Source: Nocardioides alcanivorans (lineage in GTDB: Bacteria; Actinomycetota; Actinomycetes; Propionibacteriales; Nocardioidaceae). From it: DNA of 44,667 bases. The stretch spans positions 1-44,667 of the forward strand of contig NZ_JAKGRW010000018.1 in the NCBI RefSeq assembly GCF_021555175.1, written 5' to 3'. Positions within the stretch are counted from its first letter, which is position 1. Each line of letters starts with the position of its first letter. Under the pieces are notes generated by a model, which searched no databases, had not been told where the DNA came from, and worked only from the letters and a program-made list of their open reading frames with translations. Of the stretch, positions 32,856-40,920 are shown piece by piece. The position numbers and the translations under genes are program-made.

Positions 32856-33074
32856 CGTTGGTCGAGCCTGTCGAGACCCACCCGTTGGTCGAGCCTGTCG
32901 AGACCTGCCGTTGGTCGAGGTGGCAGGTGTGAATCCGGGGTTTCTTGTCGACTTGGGGAGAAGGCGGCGGTGTTGCGGTTGCGGGCGATCGCGGTGGCTG
33001 GTCTCGACAAGCTCGACCAACGGAGACCAGTTCGGCCAACGGCGACAGGCTCGACCAACGGGGGCTGGCTCGAC
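32856..33074. repeat. Dispersed GGTCGAGCCTGTCGAGACC repeats flanking 79 bp of unknown sequence
   Basis: CGTTGGTCGAGCCTGTCGAGACC occurs forward at 32856-32878 and 32883-32905, with a partial copy at 32909-32919. Reversed copies lie at 32999-33022 and 33044-33060, with a fragment at 33062-33074. The central 32920-32998 is unrelated and has no convincing gene. The arrangement, arms facing across a core, resembles a small non-autonomous repeat element. Confidence 0.8.
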
Positions 33075-33088
33075 CGGCAGATCACCGC

Positions 33089-33991
33089 TCAGGCGTCGGC
33101 GAAGACGGGGATGCCGTCGTCACCGACGTGATAGAACTCCACGCCTTCGTCCACCCGAGCCTCGTCACGCCCCAGCGCGACCATGATCTTGTTGACCCCG
33201 TTGCGGGCCACATCGAGCACCATCTCGACCTGCTCCGCGGCGGTGTAGTGGCGGCGTAGGTCTGCGATCACCTCGTCGCTCAGGTGCGCCGGCGCCCAGA
33301 CGATTGCGTCGACGAGGGCGACAGCGGCTCGGTGCGGCGCGTCGAGGGCTGCTGCGGCGCGCGGGTCGGTGGCCAGTTGTTCCAGCACGCTGCTGTCGGC
33401 ACCGGCCTCCAGCGCGGTGGTGTCACGCAGCGACTTGCAGAGGCGACAGTTGTGGGCCGCCGCGCCCCGGAGCCGGACCACCTCGGTGGTCACCGGGTCG
33501 ACCTCCTTCAGGGCGCCGACGGTGGGAGTCACCCGTTTGACGACATCGCCAACGAGGTTGCCGCGGGTGCGCCAGGTGATCTCCTCACTCCCGGCGGGGG
33601 CATCCGCAGGTGCCTCCGTGTCCGGGAAGAGACGCGCCAGCGTGTGTGCGACGCGGGGCACCATGTCGGCCACCCAGGTCGCCGCCACCACGTCGCCCAT
33701 CGCGTCACCGACAGCTGCGTGCAGCCGCGCACGCTGGGCGTCGTCGATGCTGGAGACGTCGACGCAGAACTGCTCGGCGAACTCCACGACCGCGCTGTGT
33801 GAGGCAGCCACGACCGCCTCGCCGGGTGGTACCGGGAGAGGCGTGAGCCCGTTGGCTGCCGCGCACACGGGCCGGAGCAGCCTGACGAGGTCGGTGACGC
33901 CACCCTCGCCGGCTTGGGCGACGAGGTCGTCCCAGGGCTGAACCATGGTGGGTGCCCACTGGGCGAGGACGGTGCGCGCGATGCGGGTCAT
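33089..33991 (-). CDS. AhpD-like / carboxymuconolactone decarboxylase-family protein
   Basis: A 300-residue helical protein. The motif HNCRLCKSLRD contains the CxxC of AhpD-like enzymes, within the usual RGAAAHNCRLCKSLRD...ALVDAIVWAP pattern. AhpD proteins reduce peroxides via a peroxiredoxin partner, but many family members have other roles. At 300 residues it is longer than AhpD (about 175), the extra part being an N-terminal helical region. No peroxiredoxin gene is nearby, so the specific role is unknown. Confidence 0.72.
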   Translation of the reverse strand: MTRIARTVLAQWAPTMVQPWDDLVAQAGEGGVTDLVRLLRPVCAAANGLTPLPVPPGEAVVAASHSAVVEFAEQFCVDVSSIDDAQRARLHAAVGDAMGDVVAATWVADMVPRVAHTLARLFPDTEAPADAPAGSEEITWRTRGNLVGDVVKRVTPTVGALKEVDPVTTEVVRLRGAAAHNCRLCKSLRDTTALEAGADSSVLEQLATDPRAAAALDAPHRAAVALVDAIVWAPAHLSDEVIADLRRHYTAAEQVEMVLDVARNGVNKIMVALGRDEARVDEGVEFYHVGDDGIPVFADA

Positions 33992-34052
33992 GCTGGCAAC
34001 GTACGCCGCGCCCCGGTCCGTCGGGAAGGCCCGCTCGCGCAGAGCGGGAGCC

Positions 34053-35216
34053 TCAAGCGCGGAGATCGGCAGCGTGGAGCCTGCGGAGCCCCTCGGCGAT
34101 CACGTCGGTTTCCTTGCAGAAGGCCCACCGCACCAGGTGCTGACCGGCTTCCCTGTCGTCGCAGAATCCCTGGGCCGGGATCGCGACGACTCCGGCCCGC
34201 TCCGGGAGCGCGAGGCAGAAATCGCGACCGTCGCGCCACCCCAACCGGCTCACGTCGGTGAGGGCGAAGTAGGTGCCTTCGGGGACACGCAGGTCGACGT
34301 CGAGGGCGCCCAGCCCGGCGCACAGCTGGTCACGCCGTTGCTGCAACGACGCCGCCAACTCGTCATAGAAGTGCCACTCCTCATCGAGGGCATGGGCGAT
34401 CGCTGGCTGGAGGGGGCTCCCACTGGTGAACGAGAGCCACTGCTTCGCACCCAGCACCGCCTCCATCAGCTGAGCCGGGCCGGTCGCCCAACCGACCTTC
34501 CAGCCGGTGAGGGAGAACGACTTGCCGGCACTCGACAGCGTGACGGTCCGCTCCCACATGCCCGGCAGCGTGCACAACGGCACGTGACGGTGGCCGTCGA
34601 AGGTGAGATGTTCATAGACCTCGTCGGTGACCACGACCAGGTCGCGCTCGATCGCCAGGTCGGCGACCGCTTGCAGCTCCTCGCGGGTCAACACCGTGCC
34701 GGTCGGGTTGTGGGGCGTGTTGAGCAGGATCACCCGGGTGCGGTCGGTGACCGTGGCCTGCAGCGCGGTCACGTCGAGGCGGAAGTCGGGGGCACGCAGG
34801 GTGATGGGACGGCGTACCCCGCCGGCGAAGGCGATCATCGCCGGGTAGGAGTCGTAGTAGGGCTCCAGCAGGACGACCTCGTCACCTGGGTCGACCAGCC
34901 CGAGGACCGCAGCAGCGACTCCCTCGGTGGCACCGGTCGTGACCACCACCTCGGAGTCGGGGTCGAGGTCGAGGTCGTAGTGCCTGCCCTGGTGACGCGC
35001 GATCGCGGCGCGCAACTCCGGCACCCCGGGTCCCGGCGCGTACTGGTTGCGACCGCCGCGCAGCGCGGCCACGGCCTGCTCGACCACGCCCGGCGGCCCG
35101 TCGACGTCGGGAAATCCTTGGCCGAGATTGACCGAGCCGGTGCGCAGGGCAAGCGCTGACATCTCCGAGAAGATCGTCGGTGGGATGCCGTCCAGACGCT
35201 TCGCGTGACCAACCAT
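34053..35216 (-). CDS. PLP-dependent aminotransferase, DapC-like
   Basis: A class I/II fold-type I aminotransferase of 387 residues. Landmarks are NLGQGFPDVDGP, TTGATEGVAAAVLGL, NTPHNPTGTVL, the Asp/Tyr pair in VVTDEVYEHL, the PLP lysine in SSAGKSFSLTGWKVGW, and the terminal Arg in HLVRWAFCKE. The order and spacing resemble the actinobacterial DapC type (N-succinyldiaminopimelate aminotransferase, lysine pathway, cytosol). Kynurenine or methionine aminotransferases are similar, so the substrate is an inference. ATG 35216 lies 20 bp from the divergent sortase start; no ribosome site at normal distance is seen, suggesting a leaderless message. Confidence 0.82.
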   Translation of the reverse strand: MVGHAKRLDGIPPTIFSEMSALALRTGSVNLGQGFPDVDGPPGVVEQAVAALRGGRNQYAPGPGVPELRAAIARHQGRHYDLDLDPDSEVVVTTGATEGVAAAVLGLVDPGDEVVLLEPYYDSYPAMIAFAGGVRRPITLRAPDFRLDVTALQATVTDRTRVILLNTPHNPTGTVLTREELQAVADLAIERDLVVVTDEVYEHLTFDGHRHVPLCTLPGMWERTVTLSSAGKSFSLTGWKVGWATGPAQLMEAVLGAKQWLSFTSGSPLQPAIAHALDEEWHFYDELAASLQQRRDQLCAGLGALDVDLRVPEGTYFALTDVSRLGWRDGRDFCLALPERAGVVAIPAQGFCDDREAGQHLVRWAFCKETDVIAEGLRRLHAADLRA

Positions 35217-35236
35217 GCTCCTGAGACTATGGGGCC
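35217..35236. promoter_or_regulatory. Overlapping divergent leaderless promoters
   Basis: Only 20 bp separate the DapC-like ATG and the sortase GTG. On the minus strand TAGTCT (35229-35224) lies 7 nt before ATG; on the plus strand GACTAT (35225-35230) lies 6 nt before GTG. Both fit a -10 element of a leaderless start, and they share the same bases. Confidence 0.55.
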
Positions 35237-35911
35237 GTGGGTGATGAGAAGAAGGGGCGGCGACGACCGTGGACCTGGTGGCTGGGCGTCGGGCTGGTGC
35301 TGGCGGGGGTCGGCATGCTCGGTTGGTTCGCCTGGCAGTTCTGGGGCACCAACTGGGTCGCCAAGCGCACCCACGAGCGACTGATCGAAGAGGTCGAGAA
35401 GGAGTGGCGCGAGCAGCCTGGGGCCAAGGGCGCCGTGAGCTTCCCCGAGGGCGACGTGGAGGCGATCATCCGGATTCCTCGCTTCGGCGACGACTACGCC
35501 GTCCCGGTGCTCCGCGGTACCTCGGAGGCCGTCCTCACGAAGGGCTACGGCCATTTCGACGGGAGCGCTGAACCGGGCAAGAAGGGCAACTACGCCCTGG
35601 CCGCGCACCGGGTGACCAACGGTGAGCCCCTGCGAGGCATGCCGTCGCTCAAGGTCGGCGACGAGGTGGTCGTCGAGACCCGCGACAAGATCTTCACCTA
35701 TGAACTGACGACCGGCGGGAAGGATCTCGAGGTCACGTTCGAGGACACCTGGGTCATCGACAAGCTCCCGACGAATCCGAAGGCAGGTGGCGTGCAACCG
35801 CGTCAGGAACCGGGGCAGCGGCTGATCACGCTCACGACATGCGCGGAGCTCTTCCACACCGACAACCGGCTCATCGCCTTCGGGCAACTCGTAGCCACCG
35901 AGAAGCGCTGA
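35237..35911 (+). CDS. Sortase, class E-like
   Basis: A transpeptidase that anchors proteins to the cell wall. The 224-residue protein has an N-terminal membrane span (WWLGVGLVLAGVGMLGWFAW) after basic residues, then a beta-barrel sortase domain. Catalytic residues are visible: His in YALAAHRV, Cys in TLTTCAEL, Arg in HTDNR. The short TLTTC motif and length fit the class E group, common in high-GC actinobacteria, whose substrates carry LAxTG. No substrate with such a sorting signal is encoded nearby. Start GTG 35237, 20 bp from the divergent aminotransferase. Confidence 0.88.
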   Translation: MGDEKKGRRRPWTWWLGVGLVLAGVGMLGWFAWQFWGTNWVAKRTHERLIEEVEKEWREQPGAKGAVSFPEGDVEAIIRIPRFGDDYAVPVLRGTSEAVLTKGYGHFDGSAEPGKKGNYALAAHRVTNGEPLRGMPSLKVGDEVVVETRDKIFTYELTTGGKDLEVTFEDTWVIDKLPTNPKAGGVQPRQEPGQRLITLTTCAELFHTDNRLIAFGQLVATEKR

Positions 35912-35923
35912 CTCCGCGGCCGG

Positions 35924-36610
35924 TCAGGCTGCGTCGGTCTCCTCGGCGGGCGCAGCTGCTGCGGCCCGGCGGTGACGCCACCACTCGATGACCATCGGTA
36001 GCACCGAGATGGCCACGATCAGCAGCAATGCCGCCTCGATGTTGTCCTGCAGGAACTCGATACCGCCGAGGAAGTAGCCCAACAGGGTGATCCCCACGGC
36101 CCACAGCACGGCGCCGACGAGCGACCAGAGGAAGAAGTGTCGGCGGTTCATCTTGCCGACGCCAGCCACCAAGGTGATGAAGGTGCGCACGATCGGCACG
36201 AAGCGACCCAGCACCAGCGCCTTCGCGCCGTGCTTGTCGAAGAACTGCTCCGTCTTCGTGAAGTACTCCTGCTTCAGGAACCGCCCCCGGCGTTGATAGA
36301 TCTTCGGCCCGAGGAAACGGCCGATCTCATAGCCGGTCACGTTGCCCAGGAACGCAGCCGTGGCCAGGAGGACGCACGCCAGCGCGATGTTGACGTCGAT
36401 GCCTGCCTCGCCCGCCCCGGCGCGGTGGATGAAGAGGCCCACGCTGAAGAGGAGCGAATCACCCGGAAGGATCGGGAAGAGCAGCCCGCACTCGATGAAG
36501 ATGATGGCGAGGCTGATCCAGAACATCTCCTGACCGAACTGGTCCAGGAGCCACTCGGGGTCCATCCATTTCAGGCCGAGCAGCATGGGGTATGCGAGGT
36601 CCGGGATCAC
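35924..36610 (-). CDS. DedA-family membrane protein
   Basis: An inner-membrane protein of 228 residues, a DedA/VTT-domain member linked to phospholipid (undecaprenyl-phosphate) flipping. The family marks are EMFWISLAIIFIECGLLFPILPGDSLLF, NVTGYEIGRFLG, and GRFVPIVRTFITLVAGVGKM with its conserved Arg residues. About five hydrophobic segments are visible and the C-terminus is Ala-rich and charged. Start GTG 36610. It is convergent with the sortase gene (12-bp gap), and divergent from the methyltransferase gene by 46 bp. Confidence 0.9.
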   Translation of the reverse strand: MIPDLAYPMLLGLKWMDPEWLLDQFGQEMFWISLAIIFIECGLLFPILPGDSLLFSVGLFIHRAGAGEAGIDVNIALACVLLATAAFLGNVTGYEIGRFLGPKIYQRRGRFLKQEYFTKTEQFFDKHGAKALVLGRFVPIVRTFITLVAGVGKMNRRHFFLWSLVGAVLWAVGITLLGYFLGGIEFLQDNIEAALLLIVAISVLPMVIEWWRHRRAAAAAPAEETDAA

Positions 36611-36656
36611 GGGCAGAGCGTAGCCGTGTGCCGGGCGCCGGGTAGCGTGACCGGCC
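36611..36656. promoter_or_regulatory. Compact divergent leaderless promoter pair
   Basis: On the plus strand TAGCGT (36643-36648) ends 8 nt before the methyltransferase GTG 36657. On the minus strand TACGCT (36622-36617) ends 6 nt before the DedA GTG 36610. Both are TANNNT -10 elements at leaderless spacing, and neither start has a clear Shine-Dalgarno. Confidence 0.55.
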
Positions 36657-37334
36657 GTGGAGGAGCAGCGCGCGCCCTATGACCCCATGCCGCACGGGCC
36701 GGCCGAGGTGGGGGTCGGTCCCTGGCCAGGTGGCCCGGAGGCCTGGCCCGACGATCCTCGGCTCGATCCGGAACTGCTCAGCGCGGGTGATCGCCGCAAT
36801 GTCGTCGACCGCTACCGCTACTGGTCGATGGAGGCGATCATCGCCGACCTCGACACCCGCCGGCACGACTTCCACGTGGCCATCGAGAACTGGCAGCACG
36901 ACTTCAACATCGGCACGATCGTGCGCACCGCCAACGCCTTCCTGGCCGCGGAGGTGCACATCGTCGGCAACCGTCGCTGGAACAAGCGCGGCGCCATGGT
37001 CACCGACCGGTACCAACACCTGCGGCACCACGCGACGCCGGAGGAGCTCGCGACCTATTTGCGTGAGCGTGACGTGCACCTGCTCGGCATCGACAACCTG
37101 CCCGGTTCGGCCCACCTGGAGACGATGGAGATGCCGCGGAAGGTCTGCTTCCTCTTCGGCCAGGAGGGTCCGGGCCTCTCGGAGCGAGCGCGGTCGGTGG
37201 TCGACGGCACCTTCTCGATCGCACAGTTCGGCTCCACCCGGTCGATCAACGCCTCTGCCGCTGGTGCGATCGCGATGCACTCCTGGGTCCGGCAGTACGC
37301 CGATCTCTCCGGTGACGCTGCCTGGCGCGGCTGA
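36657..37334 (+). CDS. SpoU-family RNA 2'-O-methyltransferase
   Basis: A SPOUT-fold methyltransferase of 225 residues, using S-adenosylmethionine to methylate a ribose in tRNA or rRNA. Motif 1 is AIENWQHDFNIGTIVRTANAF, motif 2 is CFLFGQEGPGLSERA, and motif 3 is FSIAQFGSTRSINASAAGAIAMH, together forming the knot and SAM site. The N-terminal region of about 65 residues is charged and variable. The TrmH/SpoU group is clear, but which nucleotide it modifies is not. Start is GTG 36657. It lies 70 bp before fba. Confidence 0.9.
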   Translation: MEEQRAPYDPMPHGPAEVGVGPWPGGPEAWPDDPRLDPELLSAGDRRNVVDRYRYWSMEAIIADLDTRRHDFHVAIENWQHDFNIGTIVRTANAFLAAEVHIVGNRRWNKRGAMVTDRYQHLRHHATPEELATYLRERDVHLLGIDNLPGSAHLETMEMPRKVCFLFGQEGPGLSERARSVVDGTFSIAQFGSTRSINASAAGAIAMHSWVRQYADLSGDAAWRG

Positions 37335-37404
37335 GCCCAGCACCTCCCGTCGGGACAACTCATCTAGGGTGGGGGCTGCTGTCTGCCCTGCCTGAGGAGA
37401 AGAA

Positions 37405-38436
37405 ATGCCCATCGCAACGCCCGAGAAGTACGCAGAGATGCTGGACGCGGCGAAGGCAAAGTCGTTTGCCTACCCGGCCATCAATGTCTCCTCGTCGCAG
37501 ACGCTCAACGCTGCGCTCCGCGGCTTCGCGGATGCGGGCTCGGACGGCATCATCCAGGTCTCGACCGGCGGCGCTGAGTATCTCTCCGGCCCCTCCGTGA
37601 AGGACATGATCAGCGGCTCGGTGGCGTTCGCCGCCTATGCAGCCGAGGTTGCGAAGAACTATCCGGTCAACATCGCGCTGCACACCGACCACTGCCCGAA
37701 GGAGAAGCTCGACACCTTCGTGCGGCCGCTGCTGGCGATCTCCGCCGAGCGGGTGGCGCGCGGTGAGGCGCCGCTCTTCCAGTCGCACATGTGGGACGGA
37801 TCCGCGGTGCCGCTGGAGGAGAACCTGCAGATCGCCGAAGAACTGCTCGCCGCCTGCGCTGCCGCCAACATCGTGCTTGAGATCGAGGTGGGCGTGGTCG
37901 GTGGTGAGGAGGACGGCGTCGTCGCCGAGATCGACGAGAAGCTCTACACCACCCCCGAGGACGCGTTGGCCACCGTGCGCGCGCTCGGTGTGGGGGAGCG
38001 CGGTCGCTACATGACCGCGCTGACCTTCGGCAACGTGCACGGCGTCTACAAGCCGGGCAATGTCAAGCTGCGCCCCGAGATCCTCGAGCAGGCGCAGGAG
38101 GCGGTCGTCAAGGAACTCGGCCTCGCGGCTGGTAGCAAGCCCTTTGACCTGGTCTTCCACGGCGGCTCGGGTTCCTCGCCCGAGGACATCGCGGCGGCAG
38201 TCGACTTCGGCGTGGTGAAGATGAATGTCGACACCGACACGCAGTACGCCTTCACTCGTCCGGCCGCCGCACACATGTTCGCCAACTACGACGGCGTGCT
38301 GAAGATCGACGGTGAGGTCGGCGACAAGAAGGCCTACGACCCGCGGGCGTGGGGCAAGGCTGCCGAGGCCGGTATGGCAGCGCGCATCGTCGAGGCGTGC
38401 GAGAACCTCCGCTCGGCGGGGACCAGCATCGGCTGA
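37405..38436 (+). CDS. fba: Class II fructose-bisphosphate aldolase
   Basis: Zinc enzyme of glycolysis and gluconeogenesis that splits fructose 1,6-bisphosphate. The 343-residue protein has the first metal-ligand block ALHTDHCPKEKLDTF, the glutamate-rich VLEIEVGVVGGEEDGV, LTFGNVHGVYKPGNVKL, and LVFHGGSGSSPEDIAAAV with the phosphate-binding glycines. The catalytic Asp is in HTDHC. Residues and length fit the class IIa group. The start ATG follows GAGGAGAAG. The DUF3151 gene follows, as in many actinobacteria. Confidence 0.97.
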   Translation: MPIATPEKYAEMLDAAKAKSFAYPAINVSSSQTLNAALRGFADAGSDGIIQVSTGGAEYLSGPSVKDMISGSVAFAAYAAEVAKNYPVNIALHTDHCPKEKLDTFVRPLLAISAERVARGEAPLFQSHMWDGSAVPLEENLQIAEELLAACAAANIVLEIEVGVVGGEEDGVVAEIDEKLYTTPEDALATVRALGVGERGRYMTALTFGNVHGVYKPGNVKLRPEILEQAQEAVVKELGLAAGSKPFDLVFHGGSGSSPEDIAAAVDFGVVKMNVDTDTQYAFTRPAAAHMFANYDGVLKIDGEVGDKKAYDPRAWGKAAEAGMAARIVEACENLRSAGTSIG

Positions 38437-38477
38437 CCCCCACCACCGGCGTGTGGGTGCCGGGGCACAATGGGGCC

Positions 38478-38888
38478 ATGAACTTCCCTGACCTGATGGC
38501 GGGACCGCCGCCCACCCACCTGCCCGCCGACGTTGCGACGACGGAACTGCAGTCGGGGGTGGCGCCGGTCGACGTCGTGCGTGATCACCCGGCCTCCCCA
38601 GCGGCCTGGGCCGCTCTGGCCCAGCAGGCCGTCGACGCGGATGCCGACGACGTCACCGTCTATGCCTATGCCCGGGTCGGCTACCACCGCAGTCTCGACG
38701 CCCTTCGGCGCAACGGCTGGAAGGGCCACGGCCCGGTGCCGTGGGAGCACGAGCCCAACCGCGGCTTCCTGCGCTGCCTGGCGCTGCTGGCGACAGCTGC
38801 GAAGGCCATCGGCGAGACCGACGAGGCCGAGCGCTGCGCCGACTTCCTGCGCGACTCGAGCGCCACGGCTGCAGAAACCTTGCTCTGA
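38478..38888 (+). CDS. DUF3151-family protein
   Basis: A small 136-residue cytosolic protein beginning MNFPDLMAGPPPTHLPADVA. The signature stretch PWEHEPNRGFLRCLALLATAAKAIGETDEAERCADFL looks like a short helical repeat (TPR-like). It is found only in actinobacteria, in my recollection, and usually beside fba, which holds here. The longer open frame that starts inside fba is not used. CACAAT at 38466-38471 lies 6 nt before ATG, a possible leaderless -10. Function unknown. Confidence 0.85.
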   Translation: MNFPDLMAGPPPTHLPADVATTELQSGVAPVDVVRDHPASPAAWAALAQQAVDADADDVTVYAYARVGYHRSLDALRRNGWKGHGPVPWEHEPNRGFLRCLALLATAAKAIGETDEAERCADFLRDSSATAAETLL

Positions 38889-39209
38889 CCGCTTGCTGCT
38901 CGACGTGCGGTTGAGGGAAGGCTGCAACTGCCCAGGTCAGTCTCGACGCTGGGCAGGCAGCGACCGCTGGGCGGTGGCTCATGGCCACGCGCACGCTCAC
39001 CATCGCCGGGGCCACGCCGTCCCCGGACCTGGACCACGAAGTGTGGGACGACGAGGGCGGGCAGCCCCTGCGGTCGACGCCCCTGCGGACCACGTTGGCG
39101 GCCGGCGGTCACCTACCAGATCGAGCACCCGTACGTCGAGTGTTCAGCGGTCGCCTCCTACGAGGCGGCAATCCGGCACATGCGCCTCGCCGGCCCCTGG
39201 CGATCGGGC
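38889..39209 (+). pseudogene. Gap of 321 bp with a possible short broken gene
   Basis: Nothing certain lies here. From ATG 38981 the frame reads MATRTLTIAGATPSPDLDHE. A protein-like stretch in another frame from about 39108 follows (VTYQIEHPYVECSAVASYEA, then AIRHMRLAGPW), as if a short gene of about 80 residues had been broken by one or two indels. No ribosome site is visible, and the second stretch has no clear stop before the convergent lysS end. It may equally be a decayed relic or chance. Confidence 0.25.
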
Positions 39210-40856
39210 TCAGTTGGTGAGCAGGCTGCGGACCTTCTCGGTGCCCAGGGCCACCACCAGCGTGGGCAGCCTGGGCCCACGGTCGGCATCGACCAACAGG
39301 TTGTAGAGCAGTTTGAAGAAGCTCTTCTGGTCGGCCTTCACCTCGTCGGTGGGCGCGTCCTCGACGCTCAAGCCGTGGGCAAGCTTGGGCACGCCGTAGA
39401 CCAGCGTCGTCACGGCGTCCTGGTCGAGCTCCGCTCCGAGGTCGGCGAGCCCGTCGAGCAGCAGTCGGATCCAGCCGGACTCCTGCTCGGTGAGCGCGGC
39501 GATCCGCTCGGTGGCCGGGGAGTCGCGGACCGTCGTACGGTCCTCGGCGGGCACGAACTCGTGGGTCCACTGCATCGCCTTGGCCAGCCGCGGTTCGAGA
39601 TCGGCGACGTCGTCGTGCGGGAAGCCGACGTGGGAGACCACCTGTGAGATGAGTGCCGCGGAGCCGGCGGTCACGTCGGCGACCGACGACAGGGTCCGGA
39701 ACGGCACCCGAACCTTCGCGATCGGCAGCTGTACGGCGGCGGTGGCCGAGGCGCGCTCCCAGGCGAGGACGGCGACGTCGCGCTTCTCGGGGTTGCCGGC
39801 CTTCTTGGTCAGCGCGTCCCACTCGTCGTAGAGCCGCACGACCTCGGGGCCGAAGTCGATGTCGAAGGTCTGCTTGGGTGCCCGGCGCACGTAGAGCCAG
39901 CGCAGGATGGCTGGTTCGAGGATGCGCAGCGCGTCCGCAGCGGTGGGCACGCCACCGGAGGACGACGACATCTTCTGCATCCCCGCGAAGCCGACGAAGC
40001 CGTAGGCGACGAACGACGGTGCAGTGGCGCCGAAGATCTTCACGACGTCCTTGCCGACGGTGTAGGAGGAGCCCGGGGTGGCATGGTCGGCGCCACCCGG
40101 CTCGAAGTCGACACCCTCGAAGGACCAGCGCATCGGCCAGTCGACCTTCCAGACCAGCTTGCCCTCGTCCTGCGTGGCCACGTTGGTCACGTAGGAGTCG
40201 CCACAGGCGTTGCAGGTGTAGGCGAGGTCAGTGGTGGCGTCGTCGTAGGAGGTCACCGTGACCGTGTCGCGACCACAGCTGCGGCAGTAGGGCTTGTAGG
40301 GGAAGCGGGAGAGGTCCTCGGCGGGGTCCGCTTCGGCCTCGTCCTCGGCCTTCTTGGTCCGGTAACGGCTCAGGATCGTCTCGACCTGCGCGCGCTCACG
40401 GATCGCCAGCAACACCTGCTCACGGTAGGTGCCGGCCCGGTACATCTCGGTCTGGGAGACCTCCTGCATCTCCACGCCCATCTCCGCGAGGGCCTCACGC
40501 AGCGGCGCCTTGAAGTGTTCGGCCCACGAGGCGTGGCACTCCCACGGGTCGGGCACGGAGGAGAGCGGGCGACCGATGTGCTCGGACCACTCCGCGGGTA
40601 CGCCGGCCGGCACCTTGCGGAAGCGGTCGTAGTCGTCCCAGCTGTGCAGGTGCCGCACCTCCACCCCGCGGCGGCGGAGCTCGTCGGCCACGAAGTGCAC
40701 GGTCAGGAACTCGCGCAGGTTGCCCAGGTGCACCGGTCCACTCGGCGAGGCCCCGGACGCGCAGGTCACCGGCTTGCCCTCACCGGCGTGCCGGATCGCC
40801 TCGTCGGCGGCCCGGGTCACCCAGTCGGTGGGTACCTGCGAGCGATTTCGGGCCAT
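39210..40856 (-). CDS. lysS: Lysyl-tRNA synthetase, class I (archaeal type)
   Basis: Charges tRNA-Lys with lysine. It is a class I enzyme: the HIGH-type motif is GASPSGPVHLGNLREFL, and the KMSKS-type loop is MQKMSSSSGG. A zinc-ribbon-like insert has CRSCG and CNACG. The C-terminal region is helical. The 548-residue length fits the class I LysRS family and differs from the class II LysS present in most bacteria. I chose ATG 40856 (MARNRSQVPTDWVTRAADEA), with GGAG at 9 nt, over the longer open frame. It is convergent with the 38.9-kb gap and 64 bp downstream of the diacylglycerol kinase-like gene. Confidence 0.93.
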   Translation of the reverse strand: MARNRSQVPTDWVTRAADEAIRHAGEGKPVTCASGASPSGPVHLGNLREFLTVHFVADELRRRGVEVRHLHSWDDYDRFRKVPAGVPAEWSEHIGRPLSSVPDPWECHASWAEHFKAPLREALAEMGVEMQEVSQTEMYRAGTYREQVLLAIRERAQVETILSRYRTKKAEDEAEADPAEDLSRFPYKPYCRSCGRDTVTVTSYDDATTDLAYTCNACGDSYVTNVATQDEGKLVWKVDWPMRWSFEGVDFEPGGADHATPGSSYTVGKDVVKIFGATAPSFVAYGFVGFAGMQKMSSSSGGVPTAADALRILEPAILRWLYVRRAPKQTFDIDFGPEVVRLYDEWDALTKKAGNPEKRDVAVLAWERASATAAVQLPIAKVRVPFRTLSSVADVTAGSAALISQVVSHVGFPHDDVADLEPRLAKAMQWTHEFVPAEDRTTVRDSPATERIAALTEQESGWIRLLLDGLADLGAELDQDAVTTLVYGVPKLAHGLSVEDAPTDEVKADQKSFFKLLYNLLVDADRGPRLPTLVVALGTEKVRSLLTN

Positions 40857-40920
40857 GGGTGGGAACTCCTGGAGGTCGTGGTGCTGGCGCTCCGCTTCCA
40901 GCGCCCGATCGGCCCCAAGG

